A program made the translations under genes and the position numbers. From Neisseriaceae bacterium CLB008 (lineage in GTDB: Bacteria; Pseudomonadota; Gammaproteobacteria; Burkholderiales; Neisseriaceae): a stretch of 64,000 bases of DNA. The stretch lies in NCBI GenBank assembly GCA_041228285.1, contig CP166133.1, positions 2,761,380-2,825,379 on the forward strand, in the 5' to 3' direction. The notes beneath the pieces are model-generated. The model made no database searches and had not been told where the DNA came from. It saw nothing but the letters and a program-made list of their open reading frames with translations. Positions 28,019-37,013 of the stretch are shown here, one piece after another (positions within the stretch are counted from its first letter, which is position 1; every line of letters starts with the position of its first letter).

Positions 28019-28444
28019 ATGGCTTTCGGAGAATTTAACCATCAAGATTCAGACACCATGGCTGAAATCAACATCACCCCCCTAGTGGACGTGATGCTGG
28101 TTTTGCTCATCGTGTTCATGGTCACCATGCCAGTACTCACCCACTCTATTCCGCTGAACCTACCCACGGCCAGCAACGAGCAGCCCGTCTCAGAAACCAA
28201 AGAGCCTATTCGGGTTTCGGTAGATAAATCGGGCGCCTACTTTTTGAAAGATGCAGAGAAAAGCCAGGAGGAACTCAAAGCCCTTTTAGCCGAAACCGCC
28301 AAAACAAATGACGACGCGATCTTGGCCATCTCTGCTGATAAAGAGGTTCCATACGAATACGTCGCCGACCTCTTAGGCATCGCGCAGGAGTCAGGCCTCA
28401 GCAAGATTGGCTTTGTCACCGAGGCCGAAGCCACGCCTCATTAA
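28019..28444 (+). CDS. exbD: Biopolymer transport protein ExbD
   Basis: The proton-channel partner of ExbB. It has 141 residues with one membrane segment (about 23-42) carrying the essential aspartate Asp24 in PLVDVMLVLLIVFM, equivalent to E. coli Asp25, and a periplasmic domain. The upstream N-terminal motif AEINITPLVD is conserved. A terminator-like hairpin follows, ahead of the first TonB receptor. Confidence 0.95.
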   Translation: MAFGEFNHQDSDTMAEINITPLVDVMLVLLIVFMVTMPVLTHSIPLNLPTASNEQPVSETKEPIRVSVDKSGAYFLKDAEKSQEELKALLAETAKTNDDAILAISADKEVPYEYVADLLGIAQESGLSKIGFVTEAEATPH

Positions 28445-28461
28445 TGAAATGAAATCCACCG

Positions 28462-28505
28462 AAAAAGTGACCAAATGCTCCCCATAAAGCATCCGTCACT
28501 TTTTT
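28462..28505 (+). terminator. Intrinsic terminator or attenuator after exbD
   Basis: An outer stem AAAAAGTGAC with GTCACTTTTTT encloses an inner ATGCT/AGCAT stem, and ends in a T-run. Only 32 bases separate it from the next ATG, too few for an ordinary promoter. It may therefore set the ratio of motor to receptor instead of fully ending transcription. Confidence 0.75.
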
Positions 28506-28537
28506 GTTCGCCTAACCCCCTTAAAAGGACGTTGTGA

Positions 28538-30550
28538 ATGTCAAACCGCAAACTACCAAATACTGCGACCCGCAATCCGCTTAAGCCTTCGTTACTGGCT
28601 TTAAGCCTTTTAGCCGCAAGCTTGAGCGCCCAAGCCGCCAACCAAGATTCAGCTCAGATCGACGACGTGGTCGTGACCGCCTCAGGCTTTCAACAAAAAG
28701 CCAATAAGGCAGCCGCCTCTATTTCAGTGATCACCCAAAAACAACTAGAGAATAAAGCTTATAAAGACGTCACCGACGCTCTTAAAGATGCCCCAGGCGT
28801 GGTTGTAACCGGTGGCGGCAGCAAAGCCGACATCAGCATTCGCGGCATGGCCTCTGGCTACACCCTAATCATGGTCGACGGCAAACGCGTGGATTCGCGC
28901 GGCACCCGCCCTAACAGCGACGGCTCTGGTATTGAACAAGGCTGGCTACCCCCTGTAGAGGCTATTCAGCGCATTGAAGTCATCCGTGGTCCCATGTCGG
29001 CCCTATATGGCTCTGACGCTATGGGTGGCGTGATCAACATCATCACCAAAAAAACCACCCAAGGCGCATGGCGCTCGTCTATTCGTACCGAGGCAACCAT
29101 TCAAGAAGACGGCGACTCTGGCAACCAGTTTCAAACCAATGTATTCACGACGGGCCCCATTATTGATGGCCTCTTGGGCATGCGCGCCAACGCTCAATTT
29201 TCTAAGCGTAACGAAGACAAATTCGCCTACGGCTTTAATGAACAAAAAAACAGCAGCGGTGACATTACCTTTACCCTAACGCCCGATGAATTCAACACCA
29301 TTGATCTAGATTTTTCACGCTCAGTACAAACCCGTAACCGCACTTTAGGTAAATCTGAAATCGAAAGTGATCTGAAAGACAACCTAGATCGCTACGATCG
29401 CACCCAATATGCATTAACCCATAATGGTGACTACGAAGGCATCAAAACCAATAGCTACATTCAGCGTGAAGAAACCGAAAATAAAACGCGTAGCATGGAA
29501 AACAACAACACCATATTCAACACTCAAACCCAGTTTTTATTAGGTGACCACAGCCTCACTTTAGGTGGCCAATACAAACATGAAGAACTTAAAGATGAAT
29601 CCGGTAACGGCAACAAAGTAGCCACTGCTCCTAGTCGCCTAACTCGTTATAACTGGTCCTTATTTGCAGAAGACCAATGGCAAATGAATTCTAGTTTTGC
29701 GCTTACCGGCGCCATTCGTCTAGACAAAGACGAAAACTACGGCTCTCATTGGACACCTAAACTATACGGCGTGTGGCAAGCAAACCCGAACTGGATCATC
29801 AAAGGTGGCGTATCCGCTGGTTATAAAACACCTAGCTTACGTGCCACTGCACCGAACTGGTGGCAAATTACAGGTAAAGGAGCCTCTGTCATCATCGGCA
29901 ACCCTGACTTAAAACCCGAAAAAAGCGTGAGCACAGAGCTAGCCTTCGTCTGGAATAACTTAAAAGACAAAGAAGTGAGCTTTACTGTCTTTAATAATGA
30001 GTTCAAAGATAAAATCTCTGAGGTTCGTGATTGCAGTAGCCCAGGCAAGACCAAGGTGTGCCAACTACCTGGTTACGATGATCAATACTTTAACTTTATC
30101 AGCTCTCGCACCAACGTTGATAAAGCCACCATCCGCGGCATTGAAGCAACATTTAATTGGTCTTTAACCCAAGACTTAAGCTTAGACACTAGCTATACCT
30201 ATACTGATTCTGAGCAAAAAAGTGGCGAATTCAAAGGTAAACCTCTGAATAAAATGCCAAAACACATGCTGAACGCCACCGTCGACTGGCAAGCCCAAGA
30301 GAAGCTAAACGTCTGGGGCCGCGTAAACTATCGCAGCAAGTCTTCGGAAGCGTTGAACCGTGCCAGCATGGACACTAAACGCATTCCATCCGTCACCTTT
30401 GTTGATCTTGGCCTAAGCTACAAACCAGCCAAAAGCTGGATTGTGAACGCTGGCGTCTACAATCTGTTTGACAAAACAATTGATGCTAAAGAGTACGACA
30501 CCGCCTACGATGGCCGCCGTTACCACGTTGGCGCAACCTACAAGTTTTAA
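28538..30550 (+). CDS. TonB-dependent siderophore receptor, copy 1 (CirA/IrgA-like)
   Basis: An outer-membrane gated porin for ferric-siderophore uptake (670 residues). After a signal peptide ending SAQA come the TonB box region (IDDVVVTASG), a plug domain (about 50-165; SIRGMASGYTLIMVDGKRVDS and VIRGPMSALYGSDAMGG) and a 22-strand barrel ending in Phe (VGATYKF). Plug features resemble CirA/IrgA catecholate receptors. The plug is nearly identical to copy 2, but the barrel loops diverge, including the Cys pair in RDCSSPGKTKVC. It sits behind tonB-exbB-exbD. The ligand is unknown. Confidence 0.9.
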   Translation: MSNRKLPNTATRNPLKPSLLALSLLAASLSAQAANQDSAQIDDVVVTASGFQQKANKAAASISVITQKQLENKAYKDVTDALKDAPGVVVTGGGSKADISIRGMASGYTLIMVDGKRVDSRGTRPNSDGSGIEQGWLPPVEAIQRIEVIRGPMSALYGSDAMGGVINIITKKTTQGAWRSSIRTEATIQEDGDSGNQFQTNVFTTGPIIDGLLGMRANAQFSKRNEDKFAYGFNEQKNSSGDITFTLTPDEFNTIDLDFSRSVQTRNRTLGKSEIESDLKDNLDRYDRTQYALTHNGDYEGIKTNSYIQREETENKTRSMENNNTIFNTQTQFLLGDHSLTLGGQYKHEELKDESGNGNKVATAPSRLTRYNWSLFAEDQWQMNSSFALTGAIRLDKDENYGSHWTPKLYGVWQANPNWIIKGGVSAGYKTPSLRATAPNWWQITGKGASVIIGNPDLKPEKSVSTELAFVWNNLKDKEVSFTVFNNEFKDKISEVRDCSSPGKTKVCQLPGYDDQYFNFISSRTNVDKATIRGIEATFNWSLTQDLSLDTSYTYTDSEQKSGEFKGKPLNKMPKHMLNATVDWQAQEKLNVWGRVNYRSKSSEALNRASMDTKRIPSVTFVDLGLSYKPAKSWIVNAGVYNLFDKTIDAKEYDTAYDGRRYHVGATYKF

Positions 30551-30562
30551 TTAGGCCTGACT

Positions 30563-30592
30563 AAGATTTCATGGTTTCGGCCATGAAATCTT
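30563..30592 (+). terminator. Hairpin after receptor copy 1
   Basis: A perfect 12-pair stem (AAGATTTCATGG with CCATGAAATCTT) and a 6-base loop, but only a weak T-tract. A second 9-base inverted repeat (TTGCTTAAG at 30591 with CTTAAGCAA at 30626) starts in its last bases, so the two folds compete. Confidence 0.6.
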
Positions 30593-30799
30593 GCTTAAGT
30601 CATTACATTACGTCTAGTGCAATGCCTTAAGCAAGCGAAAAGCAATGAATAACTGAGCACCGATCAATCGGGCCAACCAAACACACAACTACTACCGTAT
30701 AAGCTTTAGCCTGGAGAAGCAGATGGCCTGGGTATGAACACGCCCAAAGACAATCTGTGATGGCGACTTACTCACTGACTTAATTAAAGGAAGTTTTAT
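30593..30799 (+). promoter_or_regulatory. Structured leader ahead of receptor copy 2
   Basis: About 200 bases hold a 9-base inverted repeat and a CAGAT/ATCTG stem enclosing a GGGT..GCCC hairpin (about 30718-30765). AAAGGAAG lies before the ATG at 30800. No known riboswitch class is recognised, and no good Fur box is seen. Confidence 0.35.
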
Positions 30800-32824
30800 A
30801 TGGTAGATCTATCCAAAACCAAGCGGGCCGCTTTTCCACGCCCAGCGCACACCCTACTTGCGTTAAGCTTATTAAGCTTAAGCATGGGCGCCCATGCAGC
30901 CGTTCAAGATACGGCAAAAATTGACGATGTGGTTGTGACTGCCACGGGCTTCCAGCAAAAAATCAAGAATGCCGCCGCATCTATTTCGGTCATTACTCAG
31001 AAACAGCTAGAAAATAAAGCTTATCATGATGTCACAGACGCACTAAAAGACGTCCCTGGCGTTGTGGTCACCGGCGGAGGTAGCTCTAGCGACATCAGCA
31101 TCCGCGGCATGGCTTCTGGCTACACACTCATCATGGTTGACGGCAAGCGAGTTGACTCTCGCGGCACGCGCCCAAACAGCGACGGCTCTGGCATTGAACA
31201 AGGCTGGCTACCCCCCGTAGAAGCCATTCAACGTATTGAGGTGATTCGTGGCCCCATGTCGGCCCTATACGGCTCTGATGCCATGGGTGGCGTGATCAAC
31301 ATCATCACCAAGAAAACCACCCAAGGCGAATGGCGCACCTCCATTCGATCTGATATGACCATCCAAGAAAACAGCGACTCGGGTAACCAATATCAGTCTA
31401 ATGTATTTACCACTGGCCCAATCATTCCTGGCCTATTGGGCATGCGTGCCAACGCACTGATTTCACAACGTGACGAAGACAAAATTCTAAACGGCTATTC
31501 CGAACAAAAAATGCGCAGTGGTGGCATTACCTTTACGCTCACGCCAGACGAGAATAACGACATTGATTTTGACTTTTCACGTTCATTACAAGATCGGAAT
31601 TCAAACCCTGGCAAAAGCGATGCACTAGAAAGCTGCCGTGGCGGCAAGTGTACGCCCAATACGCCTTCAGAATCTCGTTATGAACGGACTCAATACGCAC
31701 TAACCCATACTGGCCGTTACGATGGAATCAATACCACTAGCTACATTCAACGAGAAGAAAACCACAACCCTGGTCGTGAGATGATCAATAACAACACCAT
31801 CTTTAACACCCAAACACAGTTCCAATTAGGCAACCACAGCCTGAGCGTAGGCGGCCAATACAAGTATGAAGAACTAAAAGATAAGGGTAATAAATTAAGC
31901 GTAGAAAACCCTGTCGACCGTTTAACACGGTACAACTGGTCACTATTTGCGGAAGATCAATGGCAGTTAGTCCCAACGTTTGCCCTAACGGGAGCCTTAC
32001 GTTTAGATAAAGATGAGAACTTTGGCTCACACGTCACCCCTAAACTATATGGTGTCTGGCAAGCGACGCCCAATTGGACCATCAAGGGCGGCGTTTCTGC
32101 TGGTTACAAAACGCCTTCATTACGAGCAGTATCACCTGACTGGGGACAAGCCACCGGTGGGGGTAGCTCAGACGGCATGATCATCGGTAATGCTGGTCTA
32201 AAACCAGAGAAAAGTCTCGCTACCGAAATCGGCTTCATGTGGGACAACCAGAAAAACCTAGAAGTTGGGGCCACAATCTTTAATAATGATTTTAAAGATA
32301 AAATCACTGAAGACCGCATTTGCAATAGTAAAGATGACCCTCTTTGTACCTTCCAAGGCCATACTTATGACTTCATCAGTGAGCGCATTAACGTCGACAA
32401 AGCCAACATCCGTGGCCTAGAAGCCACCTTATTCTGGCAGATCGCAGAGACTCTATCCTTAGATGCTAACTACACCTACACCAAATCCAAGCAAAAAAGT
32501 GGTAAGTTTGAAGGGCGCCCCTTGAACAAAATGCCGAAACACATGGCTAATGCAACATTAGACTGGCAGGCTAAAGAGCGTTTATCCTTCTGGTCCCGCG
32601 TCAACTTCCGTGGTAAAACATCGGAATATCAAAGCCGTACTTCTATGGCGAATGGCACCGCTTCTTATGCCTTTGTTGACTTAGGCCTAAGCTATAAACC
32701 ACAGAAGAACGTCAATATTGTGGCTGGCGTCTATAATATATTTGATAAAGAAGTCACCAATGAAAACTATGGCGCGACTTTAGACGGCCGCCGTTACAAC
32801 GTTGGCCTCACCTATAAATTCTAA
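30800..32824 (+). CDS. TonB-dependent siderophore receptor, copy 2 (CirA/IrgA-like)
   Basis: A 674-residue paralogue of the preceding receptor with the same order: signal peptide ending HAA, TonB box IDDVVVTATG, plug (SIRGMASGYTLIMVDGKRVDS, VIRGPMSALYGSDAMGG) and a barrel ending in VGLTYKF. The plug is nearly the same at protein level, while several surface loops differ, such as the extra Cys-containing insert ESCRGGKCTPNTPSES. This is a tandem duplication with loop divergence, which suggests different ligands or escape from phage or colicin binding. A clear ribosome-binding site and a terminator frame it. Confidence 0.9.
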   Translation: MVDLSKTKRAAFPRPAHTLLALSLLSLSMGAHAAVQDTAKIDDVVVTATGFQQKIKNAAASISVITQKQLENKAYHDVTDALKDVPGVVVTGGGSSSDISIRGMASGYTLIMVDGKRVDSRGTRPNSDGSGIEQGWLPPVEAIQRIEVIRGPMSALYGSDAMGGVINIITKKTTQGEWRTSIRSDMTIQENSDSGNQYQSNVFTTGPIIPGLLGMRANALISQRDEDKILNGYSEQKMRSGGITFTLTPDENNDIDFDFSRSLQDRNSNPGKSDALESCRGGKCTPNTPSESRYERTQYALTHTGRYDGINTTSYIQREENHNPGREMINNNTIFNTQTQFQLGNHSLSVGGQYKYEELKDKGNKLSVENPVDRLTRYNWSLFAEDQWQLVPTFALTGALRLDKDENFGSHVTPKLYGVWQATPNWTIKGGVSAGYKTPSLRAVSPDWGQATGGGSSDGMIIGNAGLKPEKSLATEIGFMWDNQKNLEVGATIFNNDFKDKITEDRICNSKDDPLCTFQGHTYDFISERINVDKANIRGLEATLFWQIAETLSLDANYTYTKSKQKSGKFEGRPLNKMPKHMANATLDWQAKERLSFWSRVNFRGKTSEYQSRTSMANGTASYAFVDLGLSYKPQKNVNIVAGVYNIFDKEVTNENYGATLDGRRYNVGLTYKF

Positions 32825-32833
32825 CCCCTCACT

Positions 32834-32863
32834 AAGCCACGATTAAATAATCGTGGCTTTTTT
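32834..32863 (+). terminator. Intrinsic terminator after receptor copy 2
   Basis: An 11-pair stem (AGCCACGATTA with TAATCGTGGCT), a very short loop and six T's. Confidence 0.88.
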
Positions 32864-33103
32864 AAGTCCCTCTCACGCAGGTGCCTAAACTCAACATTAG
32901 GCGCCTACTTTCAAATTGCTAAACGGCTTTATTCACGATCTTCATTATTCGTTGTGATTAATCATTGATTTTATGACCGTCCGATACTAAACTGAAACTT
33001 AATGGTCGATCCTCTTCGAGATTGAACTTAAACCATTGAACAGGCTCTAAAGTAGTGTATGTCGTTTTTTAACAAACCATGCCTTTATCTAAGGAGTGTT
33101 ACC

Positions 33104-33310
33104 ATGATTAAAACAAAATTAGCTCAGTTCGGCGTTGTCGCCCTAGTGGCCATGACACTGGTTGGCTGTAGCAATATGTCTACCAAACAAAAAAATACCG
33201 CTATTGGTGCAACCGTTGGTGGTGTCGCCGGTAACCTAATGACCAACAGCACTGCTGGCACCCTAGGTGGCGCAGCGCTAGGTGGCGTGATCGGTAACGT
33301 AATTGACTAA
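33104..33310 (+). CDS. Small glycine-zipper outer-membrane lipoprotein (OsmB-like)
   Basis: A 68-residue lipoprotein: a signal peptide with lipobox LVGC (Cys22), then a short polar part and a glycine zipper (GATVGGVAGN and GGAALGGVIGN). Small lipoproteins of this type, such as OsmB or SlyB relatives, are often stress-induced. I chose the ATG at 33104, preceded by AAGGAG, over a longer open frame starting at 33059. Its own terminator follows, so it is monocistronic. Confidence 0.85.
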   Translation: MIKTKLAQFGVVALVAMTLVGCSNMSTKQKNTAIGATVGGVAGNLMTNSTAGTLGGAALGGVIGNVID

Positions 33311-33333
33311 GCCTTAGCGCTTAAGCTACCCAT

Positions 33334-33361
33334 AAAAAACCAGCGTTAAGCTGGTTTTTTT
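33334..33361. terminator. Bidirectional terminator between the small lipoprotein and ampG
   Basis: AAAAAACCAGC and GCTGGTTTTTTT form a stem with a GTTAA loop and T-runs on both strands, between two convergent genes. Confidence 0.9.
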
Positions 33362-33372
33362 GCCTTTCTCGA

Positions 33373-34671
33373 TTAGGCGGCTGATTGGCCACGCCAAGGT
33401 GCCACCCACCACAACATAATCATCCCAGGGAAGGCCAAAGCAAAGCAGAGCCAATAAAACTGAGTATAGCCCATGGCATCAACTAAATAACCCGATGCTG
33501 AGTTAATAAACGTTCTGGGCACGGCCGCGAGGCTGGTGAACAAGGCCAGCTGAGTGGCGGTAAAACTCGGATTGGTTTCACGCGCCATAAAGGCCACAAA
33601 TGCCGCGGTTCCTAGCCCTACCCCCACATACTCAAACCCAACCACGCCCGCCAAAGCCCACAACTCAAACGAGCCAATGTGCTCAAAGCGTCCAAAGCTC
33701 GCCAGCCACACAAAGCCTAAAATACTCAACACCTGTATCACGCCAAATAACCACAGCGCCCGATTGATGCCAATTTTCAACATCCAGATGCCGCCCAAAA
33801 TGCCCGACACAATGGCAGGCCACAGGCCAGCGTTCTTAGCCACCACACCAATGTGGTCGGTCCCATAGCCCATATCGATGTAAAACGGCGTGGCCAAGGC
33901 CGTGGTCATGCTGTCACCCAATTTATACAAGAAGATAAACGCCAACACCATTAAGGCATGCTTGACGCCCTTGCGTTCTAAAAACTCAGTAAACGGTTTT
34001 ACAAATGTGTCTTCAAACGTTTTATGCTCTAGCTTATTGATTTTCGGTTCACGCGCCAAAAACAGCGTCATCCCAATACCCGGTAACATAAACAGCGCCG
34101 TCATCAGGAACACCTGATCCCAAGGATGGGTCGTCGCCATGATCAGCGAGAGCGAGCCGGGCACCAAGGCCGCCAAACGATAGGCGTTCACATGGATAGA
34201 GTTGCCCAGACCTAGCTCCCGATCGGGCAAAAACTCACGCCGATAGGCATCCAGCACAATGTCTTGACTGGCCGAAAAAAATGCAATCGCAAACGCCAAA
34301 ACCGCAATCGCACTTAAGTTCTGCTGCGGTGACAGCAGCGCCATCCCCGCAATAAACAGCATCAATACGATCTGAGTCAGCAGCATCCAGCCACGCCGAT
34401 GGCCTAAGAAAGGCAGACGATAGCGGTCCATCAGCGGCGCCCACACAAATTTCCAGGTGAAAGGAAAGCCGATCAAGGCAAACAAACCGATTGATTTAAG
34501 GTCAACGCCTTCGGTGCGCAGCCACGCAGGCAGTAAATTGATCAACACGTACAAGGGCAAACCAGACGTGAACCCAGTAAACACACAAATCAGCATCCGC
34601 CGCGAAAATATTTGCCCCCATAAAGAGGGCTGAGAATGAGGTGTTTCAGGGTTAACCGGCTGTTCGGTCAT
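33373..34671 (-). CDS. ampG: Muropeptide permease AmpG
   Basis: An MFS transporter (432 residues, about 12 membrane helices) that imports GlcNAc-anhydroMurNAc peptides for cell-wall recycling. The N-terminal FTGFTSGLPLYVLINLLPAWLR and the segment SASQDIVLDAYRRE are typical of AmpG. Where an inducible AmpC beta-lactamase exists, AmpG controls its induction; none is seen here. It lies 36 bases after rmuC on the same strand, so the two may be co-transcribed. Confidence 0.9.
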   Translation of the reverse strand: MTEQPVNPETPHSQPSLWGQIFSRRMLICVFTGFTSGLPLYVLINLLPAWLRTEGVDLKSIGLFALIGFPFTWKFVWAPLMDRYRLPFLGHRRGWMLLTQIVLMLFIAGMALLSPQQNLSAIAVLAFAIAFFSASQDIVLDAYRREFLPDRELGLGNSIHVNAYRLAALVPGSLSLIMATTHPWDQVFLMTALFMLPGIGMTLFLAREPKINKLEHKTFEDTFVKPFTEFLERKGVKHALMVLAFIFLYKLGDSMTTALATPFYIDMGYGTDHIGVVAKNAGLWPAIVSGILGGIWMLKIGINRALWLFGVIQVLSILGFVWLASFGRFEHIGSFELWALAGVVGFEYVGVGLGTAAFVAFMARETNPSFTATQLALFTSLAAVPRTFINSASGYLVDAMGYTQFYWLCFALAFPGMIMLWWVAPWRGQSAA

Positions 34672-34707
34672 AATATTCCTTAAACTTAAGCCATCACGAC
34701 TTATTGA

Positions 34708-36090
34708 TTAATCTTTATCTTCTAGGTCTGGCTCATCGCCATCATCATCTTGACGATAATAGTCTGGCAAGCGCTTATTGGCCGCAACGCCTAAAGCCTG
34801 TAGCTTCTCGGCTTGACCAATCAGGTTGCCTCGACCCGTTTGTAATTGTCGCATGACTTGCTCATAACTGTCTTGAGCCGTCCCCATTTGTTTGCCTAAT
34901 TTTTCTAAGGTTAAAACCAAGCCCACAAATTTATCATACAATTTCCCCCCTTGAGCGGCGATGTGAAGCGCGTTTTGATTTTGCTGTTCGGTGCGCCAGA
35001 GGCTGGCCACCGTACGCAGCGTCGCCAGCAGCGTGCTTGGCCCTACAATCATGATGCGTTTTTCAAAACATGCTTCAAAAAGGCCCTCATCGTGTTGCAG
35101 AGCCAATAAATACGCCGGCTCTATCGGCATGAACAAAAACACAAAATCCAGACTATTAAGTTCTTTAATGTCTTGATAGGTTTTTTTCGACAGGCTCTCG
35201 ACATGCTGGCGCACCGCCGCCACATGCTCTTTCAAAGCCTGAGCTCGAGTGGCCTCATCTTCGGCGCGGGTATAGCGTAGATAAGCGTTTAACGAAACCT
35301 TAGCATCAATCACAATATGCTTGTTTTCAGGTAGGTGAATCACCACATCGGGCTGCATACGGCGTAAGCTACCGCTGTCGTCTTCAACGATGCCCGAACT
35401 TTGCGTTTCGTATTCACGCCCCAAGGTTAAGCCAGCACTCTCTAAAATGCGCGACAACACCATTTCGCCCCAATTACCCTGAGTCTTATGGTTCTGCCCT
35501 GTCAATGCTCGCGTCAAGGCCACGGCATCCTCATTAAGCTGGCTATTCAGCGCCTGTAAGCGCTTTAACTCATTTTCTAGGGTCAAACGCTCTTTCGACT
35601 CTTTTTCATAAGTATTTTGTACCAAGGTGCTGAAATCAGTCATTTTGGTGTGAATGGGCGTGAGAATCGTGGCCATGCTCTGTTGATTTTGAGCGCTGAA
35701 CTGTTTGCTTTGTTCCGCCAGAATCTCGGCGGCCAACACTTTAAATTGATGACTCAAGGCTTCCTTAGCCTCGGTCAGCAGCACAATTTTTTCTTCATAC
35801 TGCCGCCGCTCTTGTAGCAGCAGCACATCTAATCTCGCCTGCTGTGCCAAAGCTTCCTGATGCGCCTCTTGTAGATCATATTGCGCCGCCTGTAAGGCCT
35901 GATGCTGGGCTAGGTGATCAGCAAGAGACTGGCGCGCCTGCTGCAGCTGCGCCTCATATTGGGCCACCGCCACGGCTTGCTCCGCCCGTGCTTGCAATAC
36001 TTTTTGCGCCAAGGCCAGCTTTGTGACCAACCACGCCAGTAGTGCGCCAACGAGCAAGGCCAATACGCCTATTATCACTGCATCATTCAT
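34708..36090 (-). CDS. rmuC: DNA recombination protein RmuC
   Basis: A 460-residue protein with one N-terminal membrane anchor (VLALLVGALLAWLVTKLAL), a long Gln/Ala-rich coiled coil (about 30-200) and the RmuC nuclease-like domain (about 205-420; GNWGEMVLSRILESAGL, HIVIDAKVSLNAYLRY, DFVFLFMPIEPAYL). RmuC limits recombination at inverted repeats; its biochemical activity is not well defined. The C-terminal tail is acidic. Confidence 0.92.
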   Translation of the reverse strand: MNDAVIIGVLALLVGALLAWLVTKLALAQKVLQARAEQAVAVAQYEAQLQQARQSLADHLAQHQALQAAQYDLQEAHQEALAQQARLDVLLLQERRQYEEKIVLLTEAKEALSHQFKVLAAEILAEQSKQFSAQNQQSMATILTPIHTKMTDFSTLVQNTYEKESKERLTLENELKRLQALNSQLNEDAVALTRALTGQNHKTQGNWGEMVLSRILESAGLTLGREYETQSSGIVEDDSGSLRRMQPDVVIHLPENKHIVIDAKVSLNAYLRYTRAEDEATRAQALKEHVAAVRQHVESLSKKTYQDIKELNSLDFVFLFMPIEPAYLLALQHDEGLFEACFEKRIMIVGPSTLLATLRTVASLWRTEQQNQNALHIAAQGGKLYDKFVGLVLTLEKLGKQMGTAQDSYEQVMRQLQTGRGNLIGQAEKLQALGVAANKRLPDYYRQDDDGDEPDLEDKD

Positions 36091-36147
36091 ATTTGATTTA
36101 CTTTCATTCGCTTAGATTGCCCATTGTGCTCGGTGAAAGCCAGACAT

Positions 36148-36176
36148 AAAAAAATGCCCACCCGAAGGGGACATTT
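36148..36176 (-). terminator. Intrinsic terminator after fxsA (minus strand)
   Basis: On the minus strand an AATGTCCCC/GGTGGGCATT hairpin (one mismatch) with a TTCGG-type loop runs into seven T's. It separates fxsA from rmuC. Confidence 0.7.
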
Positions 36177-36226
36177 TAATCTAGATCAGGGCTTCAGCCC
36201 AAGCCTTAAGCGGCGTCAAGATGACT

Positions 36227-36709
36227 TTATTCGTCTTTAGGCAAAGTTGGGCGGTCGCCTCGGCGCGATTCACCAGGATTCACTTCATGGTATTCGCCCT
36301 CAATGATGTCCGAATCGCCGGTGTCACGTTCCCGTCGATAATAAGCGCCGCGAGAATCTTGCTGATGCGTCGATTGAGCGGTAAAGCGCCCACCAATAGA
36401 CCAAATCGGCAGCATGATGATGACGGCTAAGACGTCAGAGAAGATACCAGGCGACAGCAATAAAATCGCCGCCAACGCAAACCGAATCGGCCAAATAGCG
36501 GCCATAAACGAGCCTGGTGCGCCGGTGCGCAGGCCAGCATTCATCATCGCCATATTGATGCGGCCAAAATGGCGCAGCATCATGACCCCAATGATAAAGG
36601 TACACAGCATCCACAAAATGGTGTTAAAGCCGCCAATGGCGCTGGTCATCATCACAATCGATAAGATTTCCAAAATCAAGAACAGCCAACCAAAACCAAA
36701 AATACGCAT
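36227..36709 (-). CDS. fxsA: FxsA-family membrane protein
   Basis: A small inner-membrane protein (160 residues) with about three or four hydrophobic segments in the first 105 residues (FGFGWLFLILEILSIVMM, GFNTILWMLCTFIIGVMML, FALAAILLLSPGIFSDVLAV) and a charged C-terminal tail. E. coli FxsA, when overproduced, relieves phage T7 exclusion by F plasmids; its normal job is unknown. The start is the ATG at 36709 with AAGGATAACGG upstream. The longer upstream open frame lacks coding character. Confidence 0.88.
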   Translation of the reverse strand: MRIFGFGWLFLILEILSIVMMTSAIGGFNTILWMLCTFIIGVMMLRHFGRINMAMMNAGLRTGAPGSFMAAIWPIRFALAAILLLSPGIFSDVLAVIIMLPIWSIGGRFTAQSTHQQDSRGAYYRRERDTGDSDIIEGEYHEVNPGESRRGDRPTLPKDE

Positions 36710-37013
36710 ACCGTTATCCTTATCCTTGCCTACATCGTGCAGGCACAGTCTCTTTATAGGCCAATAATGGGGATGATTTCTGATTTTTAAACCCGCGCAC
36801 GGCTTTTTTTCTACGCCATCCACAAGCCTATCGTCTTGACCATCATTTCCCACCCCATTTTAACCTAATACGTTATGATGTTTTAAGCGTTGTCGGCCCA
36901 TCCTTTGCGCCTACGCAAATCGCTCAACCGCAAAAAGCAGTACAGTAAAGGTATAACCAGTCTGGGCTTCGGCTCCGACCTAAACACTAACCAAACCAAG
37001 AGGGAGTCCTTCT

